Origin: Bacteroidales bacterium
GTDB lineage: Bacteria > Bacteroidota > Bacteroidia > Bacteroidales > CAIWKO01
NCBI GenBank assembly: GCA_023228145.1
Contig: JALOBU010000020.1
Coordinates: 1-52,562, forward strand
DNA: 52,562 nucleotides
Direction: 5' to 3'
Below, in pieces: positions 24,986 through 33,479 of this stretch. Positions within the stretch are counted from its first letter, which is position 1. Each line of letters opens with the position of its first letter. The notes beneath the pieces are model-generated. The model ran no database searches. It was given only the letters and a program-made list of their open reading frames with translations, and was not told where the DNA came from. The translations under genes and the position numbers were made by a program.

Positions 24986-26533
24986 CTAATCCATATTGTA
25001 GAAACCATAATACTGCTCGTTGTATTTTGGCAGCACCGAACCCCTGCCCACGAAAAGAAATTGTTTACCCGAAATTCTTTCCATTTTCGGGAGGTTAGCT
25101 CTGACTTTATAAGCCCCAATATTGGTAATCATAGACCTGTTTATTTCTCCTTCAGGCGAAATAACAGCTTTTGCAACCCAGAGTTTATCATCTATGGCAA
25201 CACGCGGTTTGTCAGCAAACTTGGCACTGGAAATATTGTCGGCATAATCATAGTAAAAAATACACAAGCCGTTTTCATAAGGATAAGCCTGGCAGAAGAA
25301 TTCAGCATATGCTGCTTTGCTGGCAACATTTTTGTTTAGCATGCGCAGCCATTCAATCTGCCCATCGGTGTCAAAGCACATAAGTGTGATGTGTTTGAAA
25401 TAATAAGTGGTTGATGAAGTGCTTCCGGAAGAGGAAGTGGATGTTACATAATATCGGTGCTCAGAACAGTAAAATATTTTTCCATTAATAAGAAATAAGT
25501 CAAAAGGCCCGCGTATGCTTTCTTTCAGCCATGGTTTGTAATCAGCATATTCCGTTTCAAAATCTTTATCTATTTCATAAGTTTTAAATAAACCTTCTGT
25601 ATTTGTATTGATAATGTCTTTGCTCAGAAAAAATAATTGTTTATTTTGAGGAATAAACGTGCCAACGGTGGTAACCATATTCAGCCCGGACACATATACT
25701 TTTCCCTCTTTTGTTATTAATGTTCCGTATGAAAATCCTTCATAGATAAAATCTTTTTTTGTTATTATTTTATAGGATTGCGGGCGGTCAAATAATGCAA
25801 TAAACAGCTGTGGCTTGATTTTTTTTATTTTTTCCGCATTGCATGAGGCAATCACTACAAGTTTGCCATTAACATAGTCCACAACAAGGTTGTCGTTGTT
25901 TGGAGTTACTCCAAAAACCATGTTAAAATCAACGGAATCACTCCATACAAGCGAAAGATTTTTGTCAAAAATATCAATGTAGTGAATTACGGGTGCTTCT
26001 TTAAAGCTTGGTTTGTCTGAATTTTGAATTTCAGAGTTAACAACTATCAGGAAAGTGCTGTCGCAGGAATAGAATATGTCAGGCGAACCTGTGAATTTAT
26101 GCCTTTTGCCGTGAAGGGGATATTCTTTTGTTACCAGTGGATTCATGTCGTTATCCGTGATAAGTATCCTGTTTGCTTTTGCATATTGCGACATAGGGTT
26201 GGCATTGTCATCCATTGAGCCGTAAAAAACAATATAATCATGGAAAGAACCAATGGAGACCGTTACAGGGGATTCGGGAGGAATTCCCGTTTCGTTGAAT
26301 TCACTCAGATTGCTGTTGTAATTACGGATGAAAATGCTGTGCTTGGTTTGCTGAAAGGGTTTGTTGTGTGGTATGGTAAAAACCGCTTTTGGACTTTGGA
26401 TATCAGTCCGTGTAAAATACTTAAAATCGTATTTGTCTTTGCTGTTGTCGAAACTTATCCATTTAATATCATTTTGCGCCGACAGAGAAAATAATAACGC
26501 CTGCATAATGATTAGTAAGAGTATTTTTTTCAT
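24986..26533 (-). CDS. Secreted orphan protein, possibly beta-propeller-like
   Basis: Not recognised. It is a 515-residue protein with a clear signal peptide (MKKILLLIIMQALLFSLSAQ). The mature sequence is rich in beta-strand-like patches with aromatic residues (DYIVFYGSMDDN, HKFTGSPDIFYSCDSTFLIVV, KVYVSGLNMVTTVG, GKIFYCSEHRYYV), spaced in a way that could form a propeller. A Ser/Thr-rich insertion (TSTSSSGSTSSTTYY, about 370-385) may be a flexible loop. No lipobox and no catalytic motif are evident. It follows fba after 113 nt with a hairpin between them, so it is probably a separate unit. Confidence 0.55.
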   Translation of the reverse strand: MKKILLLIIMQALLFSLSAQNDIKWISFDNSKDKYDFKYFTRTDIQSPKAVFTIPHNKPFQQTKHSIFIRNYNSNLSEFNETGIPPESPVTVSIGSFHDYIVFYGSMDDNANPMSQYAKANRILITDNDMNPLVTKEYPLHGKRHKFTGSPDIFYSCDSTFLIVVNSEIQNSDKPSFKEAPVIHYIDIFDKNLSLVWSDSVDFNMVFGVTPNNDNLVVDYVNGKLVVIASCNAEKIKKIKPQLFIALFDRPQSYKIITKKDFIYEGFSYGTLITKEGKVYVSGLNMVTTVGTFIPQNKQLFFLSKDIINTNTEGLFKTYEIDKDFETEYADYKPWLKESIRGPFDLFLINGKIFYCSEHRYYVTSTSSSGSTSSTTYYFKHITLMCFDTDGQIEWLRMLNKNVASKAAYAEFFCQAYPYENGLCIFYYDYADNISSAKFADKPRVAIDDKLWVAKAVISPEGEINRSMITNIGAYKVRANLPKMERISGKQFLFVGRGSVLPKYNEQYYGFYNMD

Positions 26534-26586
26534 GATAAATGAATAATTAAAAATTTAAATAAAAATAAAAGCCATAAGATTTATTA

Positions 26587-26610
26587 AAGTGTGCCGAAAC
26601 GACACAGCTT
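26587..26610 (-). terminator. Hairpin downstream of fba
   Basis: TGTG (26590-26593) pairs with CACA (26603-26606), with inner CG-CG pairs around an AAA loop and outer AAG-CTT pairs across a bulged G. On the minus strand it follows the fba stop codon by about 37 nt. The run after the stem is TTTAATAA rather than a pure T-tract, so termination is plausible but not certain. Confidence 0.4.
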
Positions 26611-26646
26611 AATAATTTAGCTTGTAGTAATTAATCAAAAGAGTAT

Positions 26647-27726
26647 TTAATTTCTGTTGATGGCATTCAGGTCAGTGAAAGCAATTTTAAGTCTTTCAAC
26701 AATAGATTTTTCTCCCTCGCGAAGCCAGGCACGCGGGTCATAATATTTTTTATTGGGCTTGTCATACCCTTCGGGGTTTCCTAATTGCCCCTGTAAATAA
26801 GCCTCATTTTTTTTATAGTAATTAAAAACTCCCTCCCAGTAAGCCCATTGAGTGTCAGTGTCGATATTCATTTTGATAACACCGTATGAAATAGCTTCCC
26901 TGATTTTTTCAGGCTCGGAACCTGAACCCCCATGAAACACGAAATTCACGGGGTTTTCCGGAGTGTTGTATTTTTGTGTTATGTATTGTTGGGAGTTGAA
27001 AAGAATAATGGGTTCAAGTTTTACATTTCCCGGTTTATAAACGCCGTGTACATTGCCAAAAGAAGCTGCAATAGTAAAACGGTCGCTGATTTTACTGAGC
27101 CGTTCGTAGGCATAGGCGACATCTTCGGGTTGAGTGTAAAGCTTGGAACTATGAATATCGCTGTGGTCCACACCATCTTCTTCTCCTCCTGTTATACCCA
27201 ATTCAATTTCTAATGTCATGCCGATTTTACTCATGCGTTCAAGATACTTTTCACAGGTGGCAATGTTTTCTTCCAGAGGTTCTTCTGACAAGTCAAGCAT
27301 ATGAGAACTAAATAATGGCTTTCCTTTTTCATTAAAGAATTTTTCTCCGGCATCCAGCAAACCATCAATCCAGGGTAGGAGTTTACGGGCTGCATGGTCG
27401 GTATGTATGATTACGGGAACTCCATAAAACTCTGCCATCTGGTGAATGTGTAATGCGCCCGAAATAGTTCCAGCAATAGCGGCTTTTTCTCCGGCATTGT
27501 TTAGAGACTTACCTCCAAAAAACAAACCTCCTCCATTAGAAAACTGAATTATAACAGGAGAATTAACTATCCGGGCCGCTTCCATAACTGCATTCACAGA
27601 ATTAGTTCCCACTACATTAACTGCAGGCAGTGCAAATTTGTTCTTTTTAGCTACATTGAAAATATATTGCAGGTCGTCTCCGGTAACAACACCGGGGCCG
27701 ATTTTGTTTAAAATGGAATCAGACAT
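26647..27726 (-). CDS. fbaA: Class II fructose-bisphosphate aldolase
   Basis: A 359-residue zinc-dependent aldolase that cleaves fructose 1,6-bisphosphate to DHAP and glyceraldehyde 3-phosphate. Zinc ligands sit in VIIHTDHAARK, LEIELGITGGEEDGVD, GNVHGVYKPG and FVFHGGSGSEPEKI; KMNIDTDTQWAYWEGV near the C-terminus is typical of the long (FbaA, type A) group. Full length with no anomalies. It lies 19 nt downstream of atpC on the same strand, so it is probably co-transcribed with the F1 beta and epsilon genes. Confidence 0.95.
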   Translation of the reverse strand: MSDSILNKIGPGVVTGDDLQYIFNVAKKNKFALPAVNVVGTNSVNAVMEAARIVNSPVIIQFSNGGGLFFGGKSLNNAGEKAAIAGTISGALHIHQMAEFYGVPVIIHTDHAARKLLPWIDGLLDAGEKFFNEKGKPLFSSHMLDLSEEPLEENIATCEKYLERMSKIGMTLEIELGITGGEEDGVDHSDIHSSKLYTQPEDVAYAYERLSKISDRFTIAASFGNVHGVYKPGNVKLEPIILFNSQQYITQKYNTPENPVNFVFHGGSGSEPEKIREAISYGVIKMNIDTDTQWAYWEGVFNYYKKNEAYLQGQLGNPEGYDKPNKKYYDPRAWLREGEKSIVERLKIAFTDLNAINRN

Positions 27727-27745
27727 AAAATATATGTTTTAAAGG

Positions 27746-27982
27746 TTAGTCGGCTAATACAATAATTTTATTTTTTTTAATTTCCACAACTCCGCCGGAA
27801 ATTTCAATTTTTGTAATCTGATTATTTTGCTCTGTGATAACGATATTACCTTTTTTTAATAAGGCAACAATTGGCGCATGGTTATTAAGGACTTCAAAAG
27901 AACCTTCTTTGCCCGGAAATTTCACTCTTTGTATTTCACCGCTAAAAATAGTTGTTTCGGGCGAGATTATTTCTATATGCAT
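27746..27982 (-). CDS. atpC: ATP synthase F1 subunit epsilon, short form
   Basis: A 78-residue protein equal to the N-terminal beta-sandwich of epsilon (MHIEIISPETTIFSGEIQRVKFPGKEGSFEVLNNHAPIVALL). The C-terminal helical hairpin that inhibits ATP hydrolysis in many bacteria is absent. Short epsilon subunits are normal in Bacteroidota. It couples the central stalk gamma to the c-ring. It is 21 nt downstream of atpD. Confidence 0.93.
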   Translation of the reverse strand: MHIEIISPETTIFSGEIQRVKFPGKEGSFEVLNNHAPIVALLKKGNIVITEQNNQITKIEISGGVVEIKKNKIIVLAD

Positions 27983-28003
27983 ATTTCCTGAACTTATGTG
28001 CAG

Positions 28004-29506
28004 TTATTGTTTTAAGAGTTTTTTTCCTTTTTCTATGGCCTCTTCTATAGTGCCGACATTATGAAAGGCAGCTTCGGGATATATATCAACTTCTCCGTCA
28101 AGTATCATGCGGAAGCCTTTGATAGTATCTTCAATATTCACAAATTTTCCTTCCAGCCCGGTGAATTGTGTGGCAACAAAAAACGGCTGGGAAAGAAATC
28201 TCTGAACTCTGCGGGCACGTTGAACTATAAGTTTATCTTCATCAGAGAGTTCGTCCATACCAAGAATAGCAATAATATCCTGCAATTCATTATAGCGCTG
28301 TAATATTTGTTTTACTTTTTGAGCGACAATATAATGGTCTTCGCCTACCACATCGGGGGTAAGAATACGAGATGTGGAATCAAGTGGGTCAACGGCAGGA
28401 TAAATACCTATTTCAGCAATTTTTCGGCTTAAAACCGTTGTGGCATCCAGATGGGAGAATGTGGTGGCGGGTGCTGGGTCGGTAAGGTCATCGGCAGGAA
28501 CATAGATGGCCTGAACAGAGGTAATGGAACCGTTTTTTGTTGATGTGATGCGTTCCTGCAGGATACCCATTTCAGTTGCAAGGGTTGGCTGATACCCAAC
28601 GGCAGAGGGCATACGCCCCAATAATGCAGAAACTTCAGAGCCGGCCTGGGTAAAACGGAAAATATTGTCAATGAATAGCAAAATGTCACGCCCGCTGGTT
28701 TTTTCATCTCCATCTCGGAAATATTCTGCAAGGGTTAATCCCGAAAGAGCAACGCGTGCACGCGCACCGGGAGGCTCGTTCATTTGTCCGAAAACCAGGG
28801 TCGTTTGTGAATTGCTGATTTCATTTCTGTCAACCAATGACAAATCCCAGCCTCCTTTTTCCATGTCTTCTTTAAACTTTTCACCATAACGGATCACCCC
28901 GGCTTCAATCATATCTCGCAGCAAGTCGTTGCCTTCACGTGTACGTTCACCCACACCACTGAAAACAGACATGCCTGAATATTTTTTTGCAATGTTATTG
29001 ATAAGTTCCATGATGATGACCGTTTTGCCAACACCGGCACCACCAAACAACCCAATTTTTCCTCCTTTGGCATATGGTGTGATAAGGTCAATAACTTTAA
29101 TACCGGTATAAAGAACCTCCTTTGATGTTGCCAAATTTTCAAAGGTTGGAGGTTCGCGATGGATAGTGTAGGTTTTTTCTTTTGAAACCTGTTCTATGCC
29201 GTCAATGGTATCGCCAATAACATTAAACAGCCTGCCCCGAATGTAATCTCCTACGGGCATGGATATCTGGGACCCGGTACATTTTACCTCAACTCCGCGA
29301 CGCAACCCGTCAGTAGAATCCATAGCGATACATCTCATGGTGTTCTCTCCGACATCCTGCTGACATTCCAGTATGAGTTTTTCTCCATTATCTTTTTGCA
29401 CTTCGAGCGCATCATAAATTTTAGGCAGGTCTTCTTCTTTTTCAAAAATAACATCTACCACTGCGCCGATAATTTGGTAGATTTTTCCTTTGCTTTTTGC
29501 AGACAT
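28004..29506 (-). CDS. atpD: ATP synthase F1 subunit beta
   Basis: A 500-residue catalytic subunit of F1. Walker A is GGAGVGKT (155-162); GERTREGNDL holds the catalytic Glu; the DELSDEDK of the DELSEED lever is present. ALSGLTLAEYFRD and the AVDPLDSTSR region are intact. The other ATP synthase genes (a, c, b, delta, alpha, gamma) are not in the window, so this is a split atpDC locus as in several Bacteroidota classes. The order is atpD-atpC-fba. Confidence 0.97.
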   Translation of the reverse strand: MSAKSKGKIYQIIGAVVDVIFEKEEDLPKIYDALEVQKDNGEKLILECQQDVGENTMRCIAMDSTDGLRRGVEVKCTGSQISMPVGDYIRGRLFNVIGDTIDGIEQVSKEKTYTIHREPPTFENLATSKEVLYTGIKVIDLITPYAKGGKIGLFGGAGVGKTVIIMELINNIAKKYSGMSVFSGVGERTREGNDLLRDMIEAGVIRYGEKFKEDMEKGGWDLSLVDRNEISNSQTTLVFGQMNEPPGARARVALSGLTLAEYFRDGDEKTSGRDILLFIDNIFRFTQAGSEVSALLGRMPSAVGYQPTLATEMGILQERITSTKNGSITSVQAIYVPADDLTDPAPATTFSHLDATTVLSRKIAEIGIYPAVDPLDSTSRILTPDVVGEDHYIVAQKVKQILQRYNELQDIIAILGMDELSDEDKLIVQRARRVQRFLSQPFFVATQFTGLEGKFVNIEDTIKGFRMILDGEVDIYPEAAFHNVGTIEEAIEKGKKLLKQ

Positions 29507-29545
29507 TATGATTATTTATAAATTAGGTAAATAAAACTAAAGCTA

Positions 29546-29553
29546 CAAAAATA
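29546..29553 (-). promoter_or_regulatory. -7 element of the atpD operon
   Basis: On the minus strand TATTTTTG ends 39 nt before the atpD start codon, a suitable distance for a short leader. The upstream -33 region is only T-rich. It is back to back with the ribF promoter. Confidence 0.45.
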
Positions 29554-29596
29554 GTGTTTTTGAAATAAAAAAAGCGTTAGCTCGCAAAATATCTTT

Positions 29597-29604
29597 TAAT
29601 TTTG
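29597..29604 (+). promoter_or_regulatory. -7 element of ribF
   Basis: TAATTTTG matches TAnnTTTG and ends only 10 nt before the ribF start codon, which implies a very short leader. No FMN riboswitch fits in the gap. Confidence 0.45.
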
Positions 29605-29614
29605 CCTGTTCATT

Positions 29615-30562
29615 ATGCAAAAACATGCTTTGAGAGTTTATAATGATATAAATTCAATTTGTTGCGATTTCCAGACAGTGGTTTCCACGGGAACCTTTGA
29701 CGGAGTGCATTCAGGCCATCGTGCTATCATAAAAAAAATGACGGAAATTGCAAAAGATAAAAATCTTAAAACTGTAATTGTTACTTTTGAACCTCATCCG
29801 CGTATCGTCCTTAAAAAAGACCAGCAAAAATTAAAACTGCTTACAAGCATAAAGGAAAAGTTGAAACTTTTTGAAATGCTTGGTATTGATGATGTTGTAC
29901 TGATAGATTTTTCGGAACAATTTGCCCGGACAAGCTATGAATCGTTTATTAAGGATTATCTCGTTAAAAGGTTAAAATCAAAATATATTACCATTGGCTT
30001 TGATCACCGTTTTGGTGAACAGCGCTCAGGAACTCAAGAGAAACTTCGTGAACTCGGAAAAGCATATAATTTTGATGTTGTTGAAGTGGCTCCCGTAGCG
30101 ATTAATGGCTTAGTAGTAAGTTCTACCAAAATAAGAAACTTGCTTCAGGACGGGCAGACTAAGCTTGCAGCCCAATTACTGGGGTATCCCTATATGATTA
30201 CAGGCAAGGTTGTAAAAGGTTCTCAAACAGGACAAAAAATCGGGTTTCCAACAGCAAACCTTGCGGTTGAAGAACCCTACAAATTGATTCCTGCCGTCGG
30301 CGTATATGGAGTCATGGTAACTATAGGCGATGCCTGTTATAAAGGAATGTGCAATATTGGCTATAAGCCAACATTCAAGAAAAACTCGCTATCCATCGAA
30401 GTTCACATTTTTGATTTTCAGGAAAATCTTTATAATAAAGAACTGAAATTGAATTTTCATTTTTTTATTCGTCATGAAAAAAAATTCGAAAGTCCTGATT
30501 TATTAGCCAAGCAGCTTATTTCTGATAAAGAACTGGTATTAAAGAAATTTTATGAGAAATAG
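29615..30562 (+). CDS. ribF: Bifunctional riboflavin kinase/FAD synthetase
   Basis: A 315-residue enzyme that makes FMN from riboflavin and then FAD. The N-terminal adenylyltransferase domain has STGTFDGVHSGHRAIIKK and FDHRFGEQRSG, with VVSSTKIRNLL. The C-terminal kinase domain begins near 185 with ITGKVVKGSQTGQKIGFPTANL and includes GVYGVMVTIGD, then CNIGYKPTF. Both active sites look complete. Cytosolic. The LRR gene start overlaps the 3' end by 11 nt. Confidence 0.96.
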   Translation: MQKHALRVYNDINSICCDFQTVVSTGTFDGVHSGHRAIIKKMTEIAKDKNLKTVIVTFEPHPRIVLKKDQQKLKLLTSIKEKLKLFEMLGIDDVVLIDFSEQFARTSYESFIKDYLVKRLKSKYITIGFDHRFGEQRSGTQEKLRELGKAYNFDVVEVAPVAINGLVVSSTKIRNLLQDGQTKLAAQLLGYPYMITGKVVKGSQTGQKIGFPTANLAVEEPYKLIPAVGVYGVMVTIGDACYKGMCNIGYKPTFKKNSLSIEVHIFDFQENLYNKELKLNFHFFIRHEKKFESPDLLAKQLISDKELVLKKFYEK

Positions 30563-31301
30563 TTTAAGCAATAACCATATTATATATTTTATGGTGTTTT
30601 GCAACATGGTATATTCATTTTTTTCTTTCGGGCAGATTGAGGAAACGATGAAACAAAAAGTATTTTACTCTCTTGATGAAGCCATGAAAAATCCCGACCA
30701 GGTTTACAGGCTCAAATTACAGAAGAAGAAACTTAAACAAATACCCGCAGAGGTTTTCCTCTTTAAAAATTTATATGAGCTGAACCTGTCACACAACAAA
30801 ATAAAAGAAATGCCAGAACAAATATGTTTGTTAAACGGATTGCATATTTTAAACATTTCGCATAATAAACTAACTGATATTCCCTTTTCTCTCGGGGAAC
30901 TTGATAGTTTAACAATTCTGAACCTTTCAAAAAATAAGCTTAATATGCTTCCTTCGAGTATTGGCATGCTGAAGTCATTAACAACTCTGGATGCTTCTTC
31001 AAATAAGATTACCCTGCTGCCCTCATCTGTTGGAAATCTGTTGCAGTTGAAAACATTAATAATAAATCAGAATAACCTGACAAGCATACCTGCTGAAACA
31101 GGAAACCTGATGGCATTAAATTACCTGGATTTATGGGGCAATGCAATTTCTACGCTGCCCCGGGAAATTGGTAAACTGATAGCTACATTGAAAGAACTTG
31201 ATATGAGAGTGATGCCGGTTAATTTTGAAAATCAGAAATATATACAGGACTTATTGCCTTATACACAAATTTATTTTTCAAAAAGTTGTAATTGTCAATG
31301 A
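30552..31301 (+). CDS. Secreted leucine-rich repeat protein
   Basis: A 249-residue protein with a signal peptide ending near SFFSFGQ (about 28). Seven LRRs of 23 residues run from about 51 to 210, with units such as LYELNLSHNKIKEMPEQI and LTILNLSKNKLNMLPSSI, the typical bacterial/Ras-group spacing. It ends SKSCNCQ. LRRs bind proteins, but the partner is unknown. The start overlaps ribF by 11 nt; an internal ATG at 30591 would avoid overlap but leaves a poorer signal peptide. It overlaps the SH3-like gene by 4 nt (ATGA), so the two are translationally coupled and may act together. Confidence 0.85.
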   Translation: MRNSLSNNHIIYFMVFCNMVYSFFSFGQIEETMKQKVFYSLDEAMKNPDQVYRLKLQKKKLKQIPAEVFLFKNLYELNLSHNKIKEMPEQICLLNGLHILNISHNKLTDIPFSLGELDSLTILNLSKNKLNMLPSSIGMLKSLTTLDASSNKITLLPSSVGNLLQLKTLIINQNNLTSIPAETGNLMALNYLDLWGNAISTLPREIGKLIATLKELDMRVMPVNFENQKYIQDLLPYTQIYFSKSCNCQ

Positions 31302-32023
31302 AAAAACAACTCGTATTTTTTTTCGTATTTTTATTTTTTACCCAATGGGCCAACAGCCAGTCAAGCGATTTAGAAAAATATGGCATCGGATTTCTAATAC
31401 CCGAAAAAGGCGCCCAGGAATTGTGTATAAATTTTCCGGCAGCAGTTTTTGATTTGTATGACACTCCCGGCGGAAATAAAATCGGTACTTTATACAAAAA
31501 GAATTTTGCAAACCTGATGTATTCATTGCAAAAAAATGCAGCATCCTTCCGCATCAGAAACGAGGATATGGCAGAATTCCAAAACAAAACATTTTTCCTG
31601 AAATATTTTGAAGAAAAAAATGGGGTTTTGAAAGTGCTTGCAAACAGCACAGGCAGGGGATTTTGGATATCAAAAAAAGATTTGGGTTATTTAAGAATTA
31701 CCACGAAAAGCTGGTTTGATTTTTTTGTTGAGAAAAAAGAAAGTTTTTATCCGTCAATTGACATAGGACTTAATTTGCGTGAAAAACCCGAAGCAAAAAG
31801 CAAAAAAATTGCATTGCTGAAAGGCGATTATTATTTGGTAAATCTCACCGGTAAAACCGAAGGTTTGTGGGCTGAAGTCATTGTTAAAAAGTACAATTCC
31901 CTTCCATGTAAAGCCAAAGACATTAATACCTTGAAGCCTGTTTCAGAGCAGAGCGGCTGGATAAAAATTGTTGACGATTCCGGTACTCCCAATATTTGGT
32001 TTCATATTCATGGTTGCAAATGA
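31298..32023 (+). CDS. Secreted SH3-like domain protein
   Basis: A 241-residue exported protein (signal peptide MKKQLVFFFVFLFFTQWANSQ). Residues about 145-240 look like a bacterial SH3-type domain (IGLNLREKPEAKSKKIALLKGD, then LWAEVIVKKYN and SGWIKIVDD); such domains often bind peptidoglycan or peptides. The N-terminal half (GFLIPEKGAQELCINFPAAVFDLYDTPGG) may hold a first SH3-like unit. The ATG at 31298 is chosen because the longer frame begins with TTG. It forms an overlapping pair with the LRR gene. Confidence 0.75.
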   Translation: MKKQLVFFFVFLFFTQWANSQSSDLEKYGIGFLIPEKGAQELCINFPAAVFDLYDTPGGNKIGTLYKKNFANLMYSLQKNAASFRIRNEDMAEFQNKTFFLKYFEEKNGVLKVLANSTGRGFWISKKDLGYLRITTKSWFDFFVEKKESFYPSIDIGLNLREKPEAKSKKIALLKGDYYLVNLTGKTEGLWAEVIVKKYNSLPCKAKDINTLKPVSEQSGWIKIVDDSGTPNIWFHIHGCK

Positions 32024-32104
32024 CGGAAAGCAAATTTCAATTTTATGAAGCATAATTGATTGTGTATAGAACAAAAAAATCTTAGTAAAAACCAATAAAA
32101 AAAT

Positions 32105-32160
32105 TAATTTTGCAGCAAATAAATCACGGAATGTAGAATTTTGCTTAACAACGGAGGGGG
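32105..32160 (+). promoter_or_regulatory. corA -7 element and unusual Shine-Dalgarno
   Basis: TAATTTTG (32105-32112) is a consensus -7 box. A strong GGAGGGGG lies at 32153-32160, exceptional in a genome where most genes lack Shine-Dalgarno sequences. GGAGG is 3 nt before the first ATG (32161) and 9 nt before the second (32167), favouring the second as start. Confidence 0.5.
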
Positions 32161-32166
32161 ATGGCT

Positions 32167-33078
32167 ATGATAGAAACCATCAAATTCAATACGTTTAGCT
32201 GGATGCATATTTTAAATCCTAGCGACGAAAATTTCGATTACCTGATTGAAAATTACAACTTCCACCCCCTTGATATTGAGGACTGTCGAAGTAAAGTACA
32301 GCGACCCAAAATTGACATCTACGACGATTATTATTTTTTAATTCTTCATTTTCCCGTATTTGACAAAACCAATAAATTTCTTGACACCAAAGAAGTGAAA
32401 ATATTTTGGGGTAAAGAATTTATTATTACCATCGGAAATTCACATTGGATCGTTAAGAAGTTTTTTAATTCAGTAAAAGAAGACCTTAACGCTTTTAAAC
32501 TTGAACTAAGCTCCGAGACAAGTGATGCCCTGCTATACGAAATTATGGAGCGTTTAATGAAGGAAACTCTTGCACTTATCGGACGTATTGACAGCGAAGT
32601 AGAACAAATAAATTATGGATTGTTCAGGGCAAAATCCGATAAAATCATTGAAAAAATTTCGGTAACACGCAAAAATATCATTTTACTAGACACAAACTTC
32701 CGCCCCCAGTTACGTTTGTTTCACAAGTTTGAATCAGGTGAAGTGAAAGGATTTGCAGAGGATATGGAAGAATATTGGGGAAATATTCTTGACTACTATC
32801 AGAAACTCTGGGACGTGATAGAAGACGATAAGGAGTTAATTGAGGGCCTGGCAAAAACTTATGACTCACTTCAGACAAACCGCATCAATGAAATTATTAA
32901 AATTCTTACGCTTATTTCAACAGTGATGCTCCCAATGACATTTATTGCAAGTTTGTACGGTATGAATATCAACCTGCCTTTTCAAAGCCATTCTTCGGCT
33001 TTTTTAATAGTGTCGGGAGTTATGCTTGCAGTTGTCATTGTGTTTTTATGTTATTTCATTAAGAAAAAATGGTTATAG
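32167..33078 (+). CDS. corA: CorA-family magnesium/divalent cation channel
   Basis: A protein of about 303 residues. The large N-terminal cytosolic domain is followed by a long helix (LMKETLALIGRIDSEVEQINYGLF region) and two membrane segments at the C-terminus. The selectivity signature GMN is present in YGMNINLPF between them. The pentameric channel carries Mg2+ inward, and sometimes Co2+ or Ni2+. The second membrane segment ends in a basic KKKWL tail. The second ATG is favoured by Shine-Dalgarno spacing; 32161 is also possible. The 3' end overlaps the convergent thioesterase gene by 6 nt. Confidence 0.94.
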   Translation: MIETIKFNTFSWMHILNPSDENFDYLIENYNFHPLDIEDCRSKVQRPKIDIYDDYYFLILHFPVFDKTNKFLDTKEVKIFWGKEFIITIGNSHWIVKKFFNSVKEDLNAFKLELSSETSDALLYEIMERLMKETLALIGRIDSEVEQINYGLFRAKSDKIIEKISVTRKNIILLDTNFRPQLRLFHKFESGEVKGFAEDMEEYWGNILDYYQKLWDVIEDDKELIEGLAKTYDSLQTNRINEIIKILTLISTVMLPMTFIASLYGMNINLPFQSHSSAFLIVSGVMLAVVIVFLCYFIKKKWL

Positions 33079-33468
33079 ATTGTCTTTTTTCAACTTTGAC
33101 ATAAATTTTTCGGTATTAATAATATAGCGTACATGGGTTCCTTCTCCAATTAACCCTTCTTCATCCCATGCTTTTACAGAAAATTTGAGTTTATTACTTT
33201 CAATATATTCCAGTATTGCTTCACAGATAACTGTCGCTCCAATGCTTGTTGCTTTGAGGTGTCTCACTGAAACTTCGGTGCCTACAGTGTTGTAGCCCTC
33301 CGGTAAGTAATTATGCACTGCCTTTAATGAGGTATTTTCCATAAGTGCAATCATGGCGGGAGTAGCGAAAACTTCAACAAGACCTGAGCCATATTTAGCA
33401 GCAGTATCTTCAAATGCTACTTTTTTCACCTCTTTGTGAGAAAGTCCTATTTGCAAATTAAATATCAT
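33073..33468 (-). CDS. FlK-like hotdog thioesterase
   Basis: A 131-residue hotdog-fold protein resembling the fluoroacetyl-CoA thioesterase (FlK, COG5496) group. The putative catalytic triad T36, E44 and H70 has the same spacing as FlK Thr42, Glu50 and His76. The motifs are VFATPAMIALME and VGTEVSVRHLKAT. The physiological substrate is probably a short acyl-CoA, not fluoroacetyl-CoA. It lies 11 nt after osmC on the same strand. Confidence 0.85.
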   Translation of the reverse strand: MIFNLQIGLSHKEVKKVAFEDTAAKYGSGLVEVFATPAMIALMENTSLKAVHNYLPEGYNTVGTEVSVRHLKATSIGATVICEAILEYIESNKLKFSVKAWDEEGLIGEGTHVRYIINTEKFMSKLKKDNL

Positions 33469-33479
33469 AAATTTATTCT

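Noticed and set aside
29507..29614. An FMN riboswitch ahead of ribF
   Set aside because: The 108-nt gap is AT-rich, holds two divergent promoters and leaves about 10 nt between the -7 box and the start codon.
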